A stretch of DNA of 5,736 nt from an uncultured Gemmatimonadota bacterium (GTDB lineage Bacteria > Gemmatimonadota > Gemmatimonadetes > Gemmatimonadales > Gemmatimonadaceae), in the NCBI GenBank assembly GCA_946887155.1, contig CAMPKM010000212.1, forward strand, positions 1 through 5,736, written 5' to 3'. The translations under genes were made by a program, and so were the position numbers. Position 1 is the stretch's first letter. Each line of letters starts with the position of its first letter. This document shows positions 5,417 through 5,736 of the stretch, piece by piece. The notes below the pieces were generated by a model. It did not search any database, was not told where the DNA came from, and saw nothing but the letters and a program-made list of their open reading frames with translations.

Positions 5417-5736
5417 TCGATCAACGCCTTGAGTGCGGCCAGGGTTCCGGCGTCGGACGCGTTCTTGTCCCTGCGCCAGCGAAGTATTCGCGGGAGCCGC
5501 ACCGTGACTCCCGATTTGTGGCGCGTCGATGCCTGTATCCCGTCGAAGCCGAGTTCGAACACCTGTTCGGCTTTTACTGCACGGACGGGACCGAACTTCT
5601 CGAGCGTATGACGACGTATCCAGGCATCGAGCTTCTGAATGTCGTCGTCGGTGAGGCCGCTCGTCGCCTTGGCAAAGGGAATGAGCTCGTCGCCATCCCA
5701 CACGGCGAACGTGTACTCCGTATGGAGCGACGCGCG
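5413..5736 (-). CDS. ATP-dependent DNA ligase, C-terminal OB-fold end only, cut by right window edge
   Basis: The last 107 residues of a ligase enter from the right edge with no start in the window. They begin RASLHTEYTFAVWDGDEL, run through a long helix (LTDDDIQKLDAWIRRHTLEKFGP) and AEQVFELGFDGIQASTRHKSGVTV, and end with RLPRILRWRRDK, which is motif VI of the OB domain and contacts the ATP phosphates during enzyme adenylylation. TEYTFAVWDGDELIPFAKA and ELGFDGIQ.STRHKSG are characteristic of the bacterial ligase of the four-gene repair cassette. The adenylation domain with the catalytic lysine lies outside the window. The enzyme seals nicks using ATP and is separate from the replicative NAD-dependent LigA. 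Its TGA (5415-5413) overlaps the helicase ATG, indicating coupled translation. A GTG at 5703 lies inside the OB fold and is not the real start. Confidence 0.93.
   Translation of the reverse strand, partial: RASLHTEYTFAVWDGDELIPFAKATSGLTDDDIQKLDAWIRRHTLEKFGPVRAVKAEQVFELGFDGIQASTRHKSGVTVRLPRILRWRRDKNASDAGTLAALKALIE

Noticed and set aside
5417..5701. Upstream extension of the helicase frame by 95 codons
   Set aside because: This stretch is out of frame with, and inside, the ligase OB-fold coding sequence. The extension is low-quality sequence, and the ATG at 5416 gives the family N-terminus and an ATGA junction.

Overview
This is a GC-rich, gene-dense bacterial chromosomal window with three functional blocks and no sign of a mobile element, RNA gene or CRISPR array. 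The organism is not named by any marker. A secreted DUF5118/DUF5117-type zinc protease, an ArsR/VOC gene pair and the 'ligase-associated' DNA-repair cassette together suit a soil-type bacterium of the Acidobacteriota or Gemmatimonadota kind. That is an inference from gene content only.

Layout. (1) Positions 1-882, minus strand: the N-terminal 294 residues of a large exported zinc-dependent metalloprotease-family protein, which runs off the left edge. It has a signal peptide and Gly/Ala/Pro-rich linkers. (2) Positions 883-1013: a divergent intergenic region. It holds a near-consensus promoter facing right (TTGACA, 18 bp, TATCAT) whose spacer is filled exactly by a perfect palindrome, plus a weaker candidate promoter facing left. 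(3) Positions 1014-1691, plus strand: a two-gene unit of an ArsR-type winged-helix repressor and a VOC (glyoxalase-fold) protein, 9 bp apart. The -10 box sits 6 bp before the only usable start codon (GTG), so the mRNA is predicted to be leaderless. (4) Positions 1807-2277, plus strand: an exported single-domain cupin with a complete 3-His/1-Glu metal site and its own strong ribosome binding site. (5) Positions 2313-5736, minus strand: three genes of the conserved ligase-associated DNA-repair cassette, in the order ATP-dependent DNA ligase (C-terminal end only, entering from the right edge), Lhr-Core DEXH-box helicase, and PdeM metallophosphoesterase/endonuclease.

How the genes work together. 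Ligase and helicase overlap by ATGA. The helicase stop lies 2 bp from the PdeM ATG, or overlaps an alternative GTG as GTGA. The three are therefore almost certainly one translationally coupled operon. In other bacteria the fourth member, an exonuclease of the beta-CASP/MBL type, lies next to the ligase, and here it would be expected just beyond the right edge. The ArsR/VOC pair looks like a self-contained autoregulated unit: the repressor probably binds the palindrome inside its own promoter and so controls the VOC gene too. The most notable local structure is this combined architecture of palindrome in the spacer, leaderless GTG start and downstream VOC gene. No wholly new multi-gene system is evident.
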